Shown here: in pieces, positions 35,184-45,593 of the stretch
Numbering within the stretch: position 1 is the stretch's first letter
Layout: every line of letters starts with the position of its first letter
Position numbers and translations under genes: made by a program
DNA from: Phanerodontia chrysosporium
Lineage: Eukaryota > Basidiomycota > Agaricomycetes > Polyporales > Phanerochaetaceae
Length of the DNA stretch: 64,000 nucleotides
Direction of reading: 5' to 3'
NCBI GenBank assembly: GCA_001910725.1
Contig: MJGA01000010.1
Location: forward strand, 806,001 to 870,000
The notes under the pieces: model-generated
What the model was told of the DNA's origin: nothing
The model's input: only the letters and a program-made list of their open reading frames with translations
Database searches by the model: none

Positions 35184-36512
35184 ATGCCGCTGTTAGACGC
35201 TCAGACAGCCGCGTCGCTTGCGAACGCTTTTGCCAACGTCGCCCACGTTCTTGCCAACGTCGACCCTCTCCCGTCCACTGCCACCGCCGCCTATGCTCAA
35301 CAATGGGCCGACATTGAGAACGCCGCTCTCCAGCTTGTACCGCATATTCGCCGCCTCTGGGGTCAACGTGTCCTGAACGGAGACGCTCCCCCGTCGCCAT
35401 CGCCATCGCCATCGCCGTCGCCGTCGCCGTCGCCGTCTGCCACTCGCAAAAAGACAAAGCTCGGCGATCGCGTCGAGTTCGTCTTGGAAGGATTCTGGGA
35501 CGGGACTGTGCAGCCGGACGAGATTCTCCTCGTCATCTCTCGCAGACCCTGTGGACCTCGGGCTCAGTTTGAAGATTGCGCGCTGCGCTTCCTCTGCCGA
35601 GGCTATCCCCAGTCAGAGACACACCAATGGGCAAGTCGATTTCCTTCTTTTCGTGGTACACTCTCATGCTCAGACGCTGACGCTGCCTCGCAGAAGCAAC
35701 TCCTGCAGCCATATGTCCAACCGCTTCCCGCTCTCGCCGACATACAAGCCACGATTCAACAAGCTGACACGGTCCGCACCCTTGAGGACCGGCTCTTGGT
35801 CCGCCACCAGGTACGGTCAAACCTTGGGGCCTTGTCTGTTCCTCACCTCCCGTCTGCACAGTGTCTGGCTGGCTTGGACGCCGCTCAAGCTCGCCAATGC
35901 TGGCTCGTTCACGTCCTGCAGCAAGTCAACGCACTCAAGTTTGCCATCGATTGGAGCCGCCTTTCTGGCGCAGGCAGTCAGACCGCCAAGACTCGTTTCT
36001 ACCAGAACGCCTTTGCCTCTCACATGCAGGATCAAATCCCGCACGACGTCGACGATCCCATCCGATATGTCAACGACGCTCTCAGCGAAGAGTATCGTGC
36101 ATGGATGCGCTCCCAAGTTGAACCTATCGTCACCGGTCGGAACAGGCTCCTCCTGCTGTACAATACCGTCAGCTTCCTTTCTCTCTCTCTCTCTTGGCCC
36201 CGCGTACTCATATGACCTTGTTTACAGTTTGGTGCAGGCGTCGTCTTTGACCCTCTTTGGGATGTAACCACCCTCGGTTCGCGCGCATCCAAGCAGTTCG
36301 CCGCCCTCGTCGACCGCATTGGCAAGGGCATGCCCAAGGACGTTGAACACGGCGACACACGCAGTCAGCAAGCTACCGTCCGGGAGCTTCACCTGACGGC
36401 TCGCATGACCTTGACATGCATGCTTTCCATCCTCGCGGGCCGGCAGCTGCAAGAATACGTCCTCACCTTCTTTTTTGATAATCCTCCTTCAGGAATGTTG
36501 GTCGCTGTGTAA
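35184..36512 (+). CDS. Unrecognised element-encoded protein, first cargo gene
   Basis: Exons 35184-35630, 35694-36167 and 36228-36512 give 401 aa. The first intron uses a GC-AG pair (donor GCAAGT at 35631); the phase fits only this choice. A Ser-Pro repeat (eight units from a trinucleotide-rich run at ~35390-35440) divides an N-terminal helical part from a mixed alpha/beta C-terminal part. A basic KKTKLGDR stretch follows the repeat. No zinc finger, helicase or nuclease motif is visible. The stop lies 26 bp before the TATA box of the recombinase gene. Its place beside the recombinase suggests a helper or cargo role, which is inference. Confidence 0.6.
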
Positions 36513-36538
36513 CACTAGCACATTGTTGTATAAATACC

Positions 36539-36546
36539 CCCATCTG
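36539..36546 (+). promoter_or_regulatory. TATA box of the recombinase gene
   Basis: TATAAATA starts 35 bp before the ATG at 36574 and 26 bp after the stop of the preceding gene. With a usual TATA-to-start distance the 5' leader would be almost absent. Confidence 0.55.
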
Positions 36547-36573
36547 CGAGACGTGAGCAGCACCTGCCTCGTC

Positions 36574-39500
36574 ATGTCTGGTGGTCGTCCTCCTCCTGCT
36601 CCCAACCCACTCCGGCCTACTCCCAAGGTACCTCGGCACATGCAGCCCACGCATGGTATGCATGTAAGAGGGTTTGAGCTCGTCCAGAGCACTGACACCC
36701 TTGCACAGTCCCTTGGGCGCGGCCGCAGCAGCCGGCGGCCCCACCGCAACCCACCCCGGACGTCCCGGGTGGTTTTGACATGGAAGAACGTATGTTCACG
36801 TCCAGGTGTCCCCTTCCCGCACTGCCTGACAACCCCAAAGCCTCTACCGCCAGCACTGACCTAGCCTTTCGGCAAATCAAGGCCTCACGACCAGGCATGG
36901 CTCAGATCACGCACGCCGCACAGGCTTACAACCCCGCCGTCACCACTGGCGGGTTCGACAAGCGTGCCCAACACAAGAACACGTTCATGGGTGGCGCCAA
37001 TCCCTTCAACGTCCGCGACGGCACCATGGTCCACGAAACACGAGATCATCCCCTGCTCGCACCTGCGCCGGGCCCATCGCAGTCGCGACCGCAGCCGCAG
37101 CCGCAGCCGCATGGCGATGCCGTCCCCCGTGCTCCTACATCGATTCCAGCAGCCTCCCTCAACGACGACTGGCTCAAGAACACGGACAAGGCCAGGTTTG
37201 CCCGACGACTCCAGGCGATGGACGACGAGGATCCCGAGGCCTTCCAAAAGTTGGCCGACGAACAGTACGAGCTCGCCCACCGCATCTTGCAAAGGCACAA
37301 TCCGCACCAAGAAGTCAAAATCAAGACCTGGGTCAGCGTGTGGTACACGCTTCTTAAGCGAAAATACCCTGATCTCTCTCGTGACCGTCTCTTTCACACT
37401 GACGTCGTCCACGACCGCACTCGATGGGCCCTCCGAATGCGCGCAAGTCCCCAGTTTATCACATCGTGAAGATCTTGTCTAATTTTTTTGTTCCAGACAT
37501 TGTTGACCAAGGGAAGATCGGGAGCACAATACGTTACGGCCGTCACCCTCCACAATTGGCTCACGACCATAGTCTACTGCATCGTCGCCTATTGCCACGG
37601 CGACAATGGCGAACCTGACGGCGTGCGCATCCTCGTCAAGTTGAACTTGTTTGATCAGCTTCAGCAAGAAGTGCTCGAGCGCAAGTCCTCTCATGTTCAT
37701 GTTTGGCCTCCATCGGTGCTGATCGCTACTTGATGCCAGTCATCACCGAGCTCGATCTCCAGCGCTATCCGTTTGAAAAGCTCTACTACGGCGAGACGGA
37801 GGTGCTCATGATCATCCGACAGACCCTTCACGACTCCGAGAACGGCACCATAGAAGAACGCATTGTTGCGGCCCAGCACATTACTGTGCTGCTCATCATC
37901 TTCTTTGCCTCGCTTCGTGCCGGCACGGTCGGGACGTCTTGCCAGCTCTTTCTTGACCAAGGCAAGGTAGCGGCCCGAATTTCTGCTCTGTAACAGTGAC
38001 CTGACTCGCATACAACTAGTTCATCAAGCTCAAGGACCTGCGCTTTTACAAGCGAGACAAAATGACGATGGACGCGGACGTCCGCCTAAGCAACTGGAAG
38101 GTGCAGCAGTCCTGTCAAGCCGTCGAGTCCTGTGTCTCACGTACTCCAGGGCTATAACATGGCCCACGCCATCCTCCGATACATCCGTCTTTGTGCAGTC
38201 GTCAAGTCACAAAACGTGCTTCTCTGCGTCTCCATGTGGCTCACCATCCTCGTCACCTGGCGCAGAGGTTTCGAGCAAAAGGTGTGCGACATGTTGGCCT
38301 TGTGAATCGTCCACCGTGGCTGACAACCATGCAGACAATGGAGGAGGTCATGGCTTGCCCGTACGCCGAGCTCAAGGTCCTCCCGGAAAAGGCCGAGGAG
38401 CCTCTGTAAGCGTCATTCGTACCGGGCCACGATTCCGCCGATGGCTCACCCCCGTGCCAGGTTCCTCCCGGTCTCGAAAGGTGGACATCGCCTTGTGGAA
38501 GGAAAGGTGCCTGCCACTGCCTCGGCCATCTCTGCCGCAATCCGACACCGCTGCTTGCGCGCCGGCCTCCCCGTGGGTACAGCTGGAACCTTTCGTCGTG
38601 GCTCCGCCAATGATGTTCGTCTTTGCCAATCATGATGATGAGATGCTCACTTGTATTACAGCTCGGAATCAAGCTTGGCAACCAACAAGCCAAGCTCATC
38701 CTCAACCATGCAGATGCCAACTCGACATTTGAAAAGTTTTACTCTCGCGGCACTCACAACGTCGACCTCGTCAATGTCCGGCTAGCCGAGAATTTCGAGC
38801 TCACGCAAAATCAAAAGGTGACACTTTCCGCCGCTCGTGCATCGACTCCACTGACATTACATAGGCAAGCCTGCGTTTGCACGACTTTACATCGTCGGCG
38901 GTCGTCGCCATGGTCACCCGTCCGCTCGAGAACGATCACATCTCACGCCCACAAGCAGAACGTGCACGCAGACGGCAACCACCTCCTGATCAGAAGGAAG
39001 CCATTGCGGTGGGTCACAAAGTGCAGCGGTAGGTTGCTTCAAGGCTAATTGAATCTCACTCCTAGGAAAACCCTGAATATATCGAGGCCGGCAACTTTAT
39101 GGACGCAACGTACACAGCTGTCCGCAACTGTTTCCAGAAACCTGCGCACCTCCAGGAGCCCAAGAGAACGCGGGCCAACTACAAGGCGGCAGTCAACAAG
39201 ATGATGGCGTCCTGGACCCGCATTGCCGTCAATGAGGACATCCAGAAAGTGAGCTCCCCCAAGTCTCGAGCCGTCGTACTGTGCACTTAACAACTGCTGC
39301 TAGCACATGGCTGATTTCGAGCTTGCGCACAAGCAGTTGGAGACCATCAAACGCAAAGCTACCCGTCAAGTTCGCCAGCAGTCAAATAAGGCGGCCCGCC
39401 AGGAAGGTGCCATGCAGAACCATCCGTTGGATACTAGCCAAAATCGCCTCAAGGCCGTCGAAGCACTCCCAGATCTACCTGGTAACGTTCTCAACGAATA

Positions 39501-41271
39501 CCTTGGGCGGCCTTCGCCTACAGTGGCGCCGTCACCGACCGTGCCGCAATCCAGGCAGTCATCCTCAGCCACCACCTGGATGAAGCGCGCAGAACTTGAG
39601 GCCTGTACGTCCAGCACTTGCATTTTCTTTCCCACTAAAAAATGCCAATGTCTCAACAGTCGCAAACTCCCTCGTGGACGCTGCCATCAACGAGTCTGAT
39701 GTGGTTCTGACCCCCTCAGATTCGTGCAGTGACCACGAGTTTGCCTCCTCCTTGCAGACTCTTGCCTCACGCGACTCTGGCATCTTCATCGACGACACCA
39801 ACATGGATGAAGAGCTCGACTTTGCACGCAACTCCGAGACCAAGAGCATGATCGGGGTCATCGAGCGGAGCGTGCGAAAGGATCACCCACGGGCACCTGA
39901 CTACAACATCTCCAAGATCCTCAACACGGGGACTCAGCACGCTAAACGCTATGAGCAAGAGTCAGAAATCTTCACCGCCGACGTGACGCTCAATCACGAC
40001 GCCGCCCAAGTTCGCTTCTCGGACGCGACCTGGCTTCAAGACGACGACATCTCTACCAGCGAGAACATGGCTCGGATCGAGGCAGGCTTACAACCAAGCA
40101 CCGTGTCCCAAGACGGGACGGTCACCGCGGACGGCGTCCTCGAGTACAGGCTTGATGACAACTCGAGTGGCGTCAAAGACTACCTGGGTCTCTCCCCTGA
40201 CCTGGTTCGTCAGGCTTTGGTCCGGAAGCTGGAGGAGCCTCTGCTTCGGATCAAGAATGCGCACAAGCAATACAAGGTTTATTATTTTTCGCCATCCGCA
40301 TCCTGCTCAGCTGATACGACTACTGTAGGCTGACGGAAACAAGTGGATCTGCCACAAGTGCAAGAACTTGCATGCGGCCGATCCAGACGCAACGAAGCCT
40401 CATCCCCTACAAGACATCTCGAAGCTATTCACCCACCTGTGAGCTTGTCCCTGGCTCTCTCGCATATATCTCAAGCTGACAGTGTTCAAGACGTGACGAA
40501 CACAGCCTTTGGCGTGACTTGCCCTTGGATATGGTGAAGAAGAACGCACCGAGCAACATCTTCTCTTGTCCAAGTGTGTCGTGCGAGTTCAAGTACGTAC
40601 ATACGGTCACTGTCGCTCGCAGCCCATCTGACCCTCTCAAGGTCAAACGCAGTCAGCAAGGTCCGAGCGCATTGCGTCTCGGAAACGTGTCCCGACCATG
40701 TGCTCTTCAGACAGCTCAAGGATCTTCACGACAAGAGGTACCCGAATTACCATCATCACTTCAAGACACAAGGTACGTCTTGAATGCCTGCTATAGATAA
40801 CGACGCGTCATCCGTGCATCTAAACCAGATGACAAGCCGAAAAAGGCACGAGCCGAACGCACAAATCTCGAGGCTTCGCAGGGTACGCCCGTTCCATCTC
40901 TCGAATGTTGTAACTACTCCTTACTCGACGTTGTACAGATGATATCGAGCAGGTGGCCGGTGGAGTTAGCATGCTCACAAACATGGACGCGGACAAGCTT
41001 AGGGAAATTGCACGCAAGGTAATGCTCCCCAGTATGCGACGACGACATGCTGATTCACTCCCACAAGGGCGACTTTGATTCCAGCAGGATCGACTCCCGT
41101 CTGGAGCATGCCAGCGACGCTGCCCGCGACATCTCCCGCTTGATGCTCACGCCAGGGTCTGTCGGCTCCTCGCTCATGGCTGACGTACCGATCGTCTCCT
41201 TTTCACGCAAGGACATGCAAAAGCAGGAAGGAACTGGGCAGTACGCGAAGAAGAAAAGTGGAAATAAGTAG
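36574..41271 (+). CDS. Tyrosine recombinase, DUF3435/Crypton/captain-like, with zinc-finger C-terminus
   Basis: Presumed integrase of the element. Nineteen exons: 36574-36655, 36709-37442, 37497-37680, 37740-37966, 38020-38100, 38150-38281, 38335-38405, 38461-38614, 38662-38817, 38865-39008, 39066-39248, 39304-39604, 39660-40276, 40329-40438, 40491-40592, 40642-40772, 40829-40882, 40939-41018, 41068-41271. They total 3,747 nt and join in one frame: 1,248 aa. Catalytic-type residues appear in order: R393 (FFASLRAGTVG), the NWKGYN turn known from DUF3435 proteins, QNVLLCVSMWLTILVTWRRG, R549/R550 (GTFRRGSAND), H571 (LNHADA) and the candidate nucleophile Y582 (FEKFYSRGT). The C-terminus has a C2H2-like finger (WICHKC ... 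FTHLRDEH) and a second Cys/His cluster. Introns 37443-37496 and 37681-37739 are GC-AG. No damage seen, so activity is possible. Confidence 0.85.
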
Positions 41272-41370
41272 CCTCTGTCAGCTGTTTACATGTATCCGAG
41301 ATCACTCGCAGTTGTATCATATGTACTGGAGACCGAGAGTTTGCAGCGACGGTAGCGAGTGCCTGGGGTC

Positions 41371-41395
41371 TCACATTGGGTGTGACCCAGTGTGA
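41371..41395. promoter_or_regulatory. 25-bp imperfect palindrome upstream of the coiled-coil gene
   Basis: Arms 41371-41381 and 41385-41395 match at 10 of 11 positions with a 3-bp centre. It lies between the recombinase stop and the TATA-like box at 41492-41499. The shape suits a dimeric DNA-binding protein; which one is unknown. Confidence 0.45.
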
Positions 41396-41569
41396 CTGGT
41401 CGTGTCGCACGTCGCCGCCCTCCTCCTGCATACACCCGCCTCTGTCACATTGCTGCTACGATACGGCATTGCGTCATGGCTCCCCAGCACCTATTTAAAG
41501 TCGCTGACCTCTGCAAGAGGCCCTATTTTCTCTCCTCTATCCTCCTCCCATCAACTGCGTCGAACCACC

Positions 41570-42437
41570 ATGCCTCCGAAGCGCAGCAATGACAGTGGCG
41601 ACTACTCTGGTGAAAATAAGCGGGCAAAGAATGAGCTGGACAGTATCACGTATGTTCTCAGCAGTTTCTTCTTGGCACCGAGCTCCAATACAACACCCCA
41701 CAGCCTCAGCAAGCACGGCGCTCACGCTCTCGTGCACCGTCTCGAGTCTGCCGCCGATTTACTCATCAAGGCCGACGATTCTGTCCTGCTCAAGTATTTC
41801 AAAGAGATCGAGCGACTCACAGCGTTGCTTGAGGACGCTGGAGTAACTCGTCTGATGACTACAGAGAACGATGCACTCAAGAATATCATCAAGAGTCTCG
41901 AGGATCAAGTGGAGCGTTTGACTGCGGATGCTCGCCGCCTCGACGAGCAGCTCAACATTTCGCGCATGGAAGTATCTACCTTGAACGCCAAGCTACAGCA
42001 CGTTTTGGCCACCCATTCACCCGATAACAGTACAGTTCACTGCATATATGCGCTCCCGTGCCAAATAACATGTGTCTTGCAGGTGCCTCCGAGTCGTGCC
42101 TCCTTACACCTGAGGTATGATTCTGCCTTTTTACGTTGCAGTGTTCTCATCATCCATGGCTCAGGAGACGTCTCCCGCTGCGTGGAACATGTCCTTGCGT
42201 GGAGGCAACTCAAACGTCAAGGAGTCTTTCGGCAACACCCTACCCGGCCTTCCGACATTTGACATTTCCGAGTACAATCTCTCTGCTTTTGGCGACGCTC
42301 CGGCTGGAAGCTCGATGCCTGAAGTTGAAAATGCTAGCCTCGACATGGCTCTGCCGGCGCCCAACTTTGCCCCCTTCGATGATGGCTTCTCTAACTTGTT
42401 TGCATCTCCGTGGGCTGCATCTGATGGCCAGCTGTAG
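41570..42437 (+). CDS. Element-encoded coiled-coil protein with possible activation tail
   Basis: Exons 41570-41649, 41704-42029, 42083-42114 and 42165-42437 give 236 aa. The N-terminus is basic (PPKRS ... NKRAK, a possible nuclear localisation signal). Residues ~60-150 are heptad-rich (LKYFKEIERLTALLEDAG, LKNIIKSLEDQVERLTADAR) and should form a coiled coil. The C-terminal ~85 residues are acidic and aromatic (LPAPNFAPFDDGFSNLF), like transcription activation domains. No classical bZIP basic region is present. A TATA-like box lies at 41492-41499. It may be a regulator of the element; no homologue is recognised. Confidence 0.6.
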
Positions 42438-42439
42438 CT

Positions 42440-42759
42440 CAACTGCATACTAGTCCTTCTGTTGTGCATGTTGCCTTTGTTGCATACCGCAATAATGACT
42501 CGGTTGAACTCGTCGTCTTTGTGGCTCTCAGGGACAGGCTTTGCAGGCATCAGAATGTCCAGCAGTCGCTCGCGTCCACGCTCGCATTCACGCAAAGCAT
42601 ACACCAGCACCTCACAAAACTGTTGAAGAGCAGGCGTGAGACCGACGCGCGACATGCGCGGGCGGGCAGGCGCGCGCGTGTCAGACCCCTGACACCGCGG
42701 ACCCGGAGGACTCTGCGCCGTGCGCGCAGACCACCCCGCACCTCCTGCTCAGTAGACAT
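42440..42759 (-). CDS. Possible small antisense gene between cargo genes
   Basis: An ATG at 42759 opens an Arg-rich frame, and a second frame from 42655 reads a more protein-like helical stretch (LQQFCEVLVYALRECERGRE). The two could be joined by an intron near 42690, but no good donor fits. Weakly supported; it may be a chance frame. Confidence 0.2.
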
Positions 42760-42868
42760 GTTCTACCGCGCCACCCTTACGTGAGCTCGCTGTACCAGAC
42801 AGCGAGCGAATATTCTAGGTATTATACGTCATTTTCTGTAGCTTTCCTCGACATGTATGTAGCTAGAG

Positions 42869-42876
42869 TATAAATA
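42869..42876 (+). promoter_or_regulatory. TATA box of the last cargo gene
   Basis: TATAAATA, followed by a pyrimidine-rich leader and a well-formed leader intron (GTAAGT at 42958 to CAG at 43017) before the ATG at 43055. Confidence 0.5.
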
Positions 42877-43054
42877 CAGGGTCTCCCCGTCGTCCTCGTC
42901 CGTTCACTCGTCTATACCTGCGCGAACAAGTCTATTAATTCTTCTATTCTACTACAAGTAAGTCTATATAATTTTAACAAAAACTGATCACACGCCTGAT
43001 GCGTGGATGCGCCACAGGACGTGGAGCTTCCAGATCCTGCACGACTTCGCGACT

Positions 43055-43462
43055 ATGAGTGCGACACACAGCACCTCGTCACTCAGCTCGTCGTCCGAGC
43101 TGCCATCCACATTGCGCCCCCACCACTGTGCCACCGGGTTCACGTCAATCACCTCGAAGACCGCGCGGAAGCCGATTCGGCAGGATGAACAACGACGCAC
43201 GTGCGATGATGATATTACAATGTACCTCAACTGTTCCGTGAAGGTGGTGAATGACTGTGGTTGGTGCGTCGACAAGGAGTTGTACAACGCCTATAGCGTC
43301 ACGGTAGACATGAGTCCCCTGGTGACATGCACGAGCATCTACACAGAGTACAAGCACATCAGGCACGACCTGCCGCAAGCAAGACTTGTCCCGACCGACC
43401 GCTCCGACTTCACGTGTGCCGTAGGCAGGGGGAGGGCGGAGAACGAAGATGGGGAAGTGTAA
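43055..43462 (+). CDS. Small element-encoded protein, unrecognised
   Basis: 135 aa from the first ATG after the leader intron. The Ser/Thr-rich N-terminal half is followed by a more ordered Cys-containing part (CDDDITMYLNCSVKVVNDCG, then WCVDKELYNAYSVTV). No signal peptide. An overlapping minus-strand frame (42988-43287) also looks protein-like, so the strand is not fully certain; TATA box and leader intron favour plus. Confidence 0.4.
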   Translation: MSATHSTSSLSSSSELPSTLRPHHCATGFTSITSKTARKPIRQDEQRRTCDDDITMYLNCSVKVVNDCGWCVDKELYNAYSVTVDMSPLVTCTSIYTEYKHIRHDLPQARLVPTDRSDFTCAVGRGRAENEDGEV

Positions 43463-44102
43463 CTCCAAGACTCACATATATGTGCTCGAAAAAACTCAGA
43501 ACAAACTGAGTAGTCGCTGACTGTTGAGGTAGTAATTCCCTCAGGCCCGCTTCTGCAACGAAAGGTACGCTTCCGGGCGTGGGCTCTGAGTCTTTGTCTG
43601 TTTCTATTGGGGAAATGCTTGTTCAGTAATGTATATAGTCGGTAGGTTGAAGCTGGGGTGCACCTCGAAAGGACTCTTGCAAACTCATAGATGGGAATGT
43701 GAAGACAAAGGCATGGTGGAGAGGGTGTATTCCAGATGTGTAACAGCAGCATGCGTTGCAAACCATGACCAGAGTAGTGAGCCACATGCGCGGGCTCAAC
43801 ACAGCCTGCTGGTCATGAATTTGCGCGACAGGGATGTTGACATCGACAGCGGGCAAGGGAGAGTAACACTCAGCTCCGGGTTTGCACGCCGTGAGACTGT
43901 GACGTTCTGTGACATGTCACATCCCTTTTAAGGGAAGGTCTCATCACAATTCTCGGTGAGTTGGTTGAGCGCGTGTTTTGCTGGGAGAGAGTAGTATCAT
44001 GGAGAACAGAAGGTAGCTCCGAGCAAGAATATATGGATAGCCTGACCATGACCGACGTATCCTGCAAAAAGATAGCTTCCAAAGTACCACTACAAAACAA
44101 CC
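43463..44102. other. Right end of the element, non-coding
   Basis: 640 bp up to the tRNA 3' end with only short chance frames. Confidence 0.45.
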
Positions 44103-44203
44103 TGCCCCAGTGAGGATTGAACTCACGACCTTCCGATTACGTAAGCAGATCACATGACCCTAACTTAACAGTCGGACGCTGTAACCAACTCAGCCATGGG
44201 GCA
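44103..44203 (-). tRNA. tRNA-Asn (GTT) with 28-nt intron; integration target
   Basis: 101-nt gene, 73 nt after splicing. Acceptor TGCCCCA/TGGGGCA is perfect, the anticodon stem TCCGA/TCGGA closes the loop CTGTTAA (anticodon GTT), and the T arm is GTGAG/CTCAC around TTCAATC. The intron follows position 37, as in nuclear tRNA genes. Its 3' end faces the element, and its 3' half is duplicated at 34990-35018. Confidence 0.92.
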
Positions 44204-44363
44204 CTGGCATTCAAAGAACAAGTATACCACATGTACGTTGTATTTGCCGAACCAAGTCTGACGCGTCGCGCGTGCGGCGTCCTTCACTCTCCTGGCACTG
44301 ACCTTCGTACACAGACCCTTCATCCCTCCTGTATTGCCTTGTTATTTCGAGCATCTCTCAACA

Positions 44364-44995
44364 ATGGTGCGTTAGTCTCGCTTCATATCATCTCTGCACA
44401 CTGAAGATTGCTCCTAGAACTCCTCCTTACGCCTAGTACCCTCCAGCCAACCCAAGGCTGCCTCGGTCGAAGATACCGCGAACGGCTTTGGCCTTCACGA
44501 CACTCTCTCGCATGGCCCGCGGAGTCTCGCAGCAGAGGTTCAGACCGTGAGCCCAATCAAGGACAGACTTGAGAACGTCCGTAATGTTTGTGCAATTGCG
44601 GTGGTCATATGCTGACCTTGCGGTGCTAGTGGGAAGAGACCCAAGACAACTTCAAGCTCAATATGCAAAGGAACGTCTATGGTTTACACGCACCCGTAAG
44701 ACAGCTCATGGAGCGCAACATTGTTTCATTCGTAAGCAGTGTCCTAGAAAATGAGCGTAGCACAGCGCTGAGTTTGATGTACAGAACCCCCACATGCCGA
44801 CCTACCGCACGACGAATGTGCATTTGGACATTCTTATGGGGAGAGACGAGACGATAGAGCCTGCGGACTTCATGACGCCTGGTGAGTCGTGCTCTGCGGG
44901 CATGAGGACATCAGACTGATCCATGGTGTGCAGCTTCTGCGTTGTCCCAGCCTTTGGATATCCGCGCCGAGATGGAGAGGCGTTACCGGCTCTAA
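44364..44995 (+). CDS. UMP1: Proteasome maturation factor UMP1/POMP
   Basis: Chaperone of 20S proteasome assembly, degraded once the core matures. Exons 44364-44366, 44418-44576, 44630-44731, 44785-44881 and 44934-44995 give 140 aa. The first coding exon is just the ATG. Conserved runs: NGFGLHDTLSHGPRSLA, VSPIKDRLENWEETQDNFKL, RNVYGLHAPVRQLMERNIVSF, NPHMPTYRTTNVHLDILMGR, DETIEPADFM. The donor at 44577 (GTCCGT) is chosen because it restores Trp after ENW. It lies 160 bp from the tRNA, on the host side of the element. Confidence 0.92.
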
Positions 44996-45593
44996 CCTAC
45001 ATGGAATGTATGTTGTAATGGATTATTCTGCGTATGATGATCTTGTACTCTAGAATCTCGTTGCGTTTCGACCCGTCTCCCATGCCCTCGACTACTATCC
45101 GGTTCCTACTAACGGTCGCCAACTGTCTGCTCATGATCATCGTATGTGCAGTTGGGCATCAACGTTTCAACGCCCATCTGTTTCCTTCAAGCATTGTCAG
45201 TGTCCATCGATGTTGTGGCAAGCATAGGTACAGGTAAGGGTGCAACGTTATCGGTTTGGCAGTACATGCCTGTTGTCCGTGCGTGTCATGTAGTCTCATC
45301 CATTCATGACACATTCCAAGCCTCGGAGTGCATCATGTCGCTTGTCTCTGGCAGGCTGGGACTGACGAGCTTCATGCACGTGCGCGGTGTTCAGACTATC
45401 CCCAGTGTCTGATATAGCTGTTCTCAGACCGCTCACCTGCCCTCCATTGCAGTCTTGTTGAAATCACCCATCGAACTTTGTCGCGGATCTGACTCAATCA
45501 GGTACAGGCTGTGACGTTACCCACGTTCTACCCTTGTAATGCCTTTCCACGCTGTGCTCACCTCTTCTCTTCCGCCTCTCGTCACGATACACT
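44996..45593. other. Intergenic, no supported gene
   Basis: 600 bp between UMP1 and the next gene; nothing recognised. Confidence 0.5.

Larger units (their letters stand above)
35019..44102 (+). mobile_element. Tyrosine-recombinase element integrated at tRNA-Asn (~9.1 kb)
   Basis: Boundaries are inferred from the tRNA-half direct repeat (34988-35018 and 44101-44131). Cargo in order: unknown ORF (35184-36512), tyrosine recombinase (36574-41271), coiled-coil protein (41570-42437), small protein (43055-43462), all on the plus strand. Each has its own TATA-like box close to the start. No long terminal repeats, no reverse transcriptase and no DDE transposase were seen. Host genes on either side are intact. 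Crypton and Starship elements are the known fungal tyrosine-recombinase groups; a tRNA target with duplication of the 3' half is not one I know for them. Confidence 0.75.

Noticed and set aside
42988..43287. Minus-strand 99-codon frame in the element
   Set aside because: Protein-like in parts, but a TATA box and a well-formed leader intron favour the plus-strand gene at 43055.
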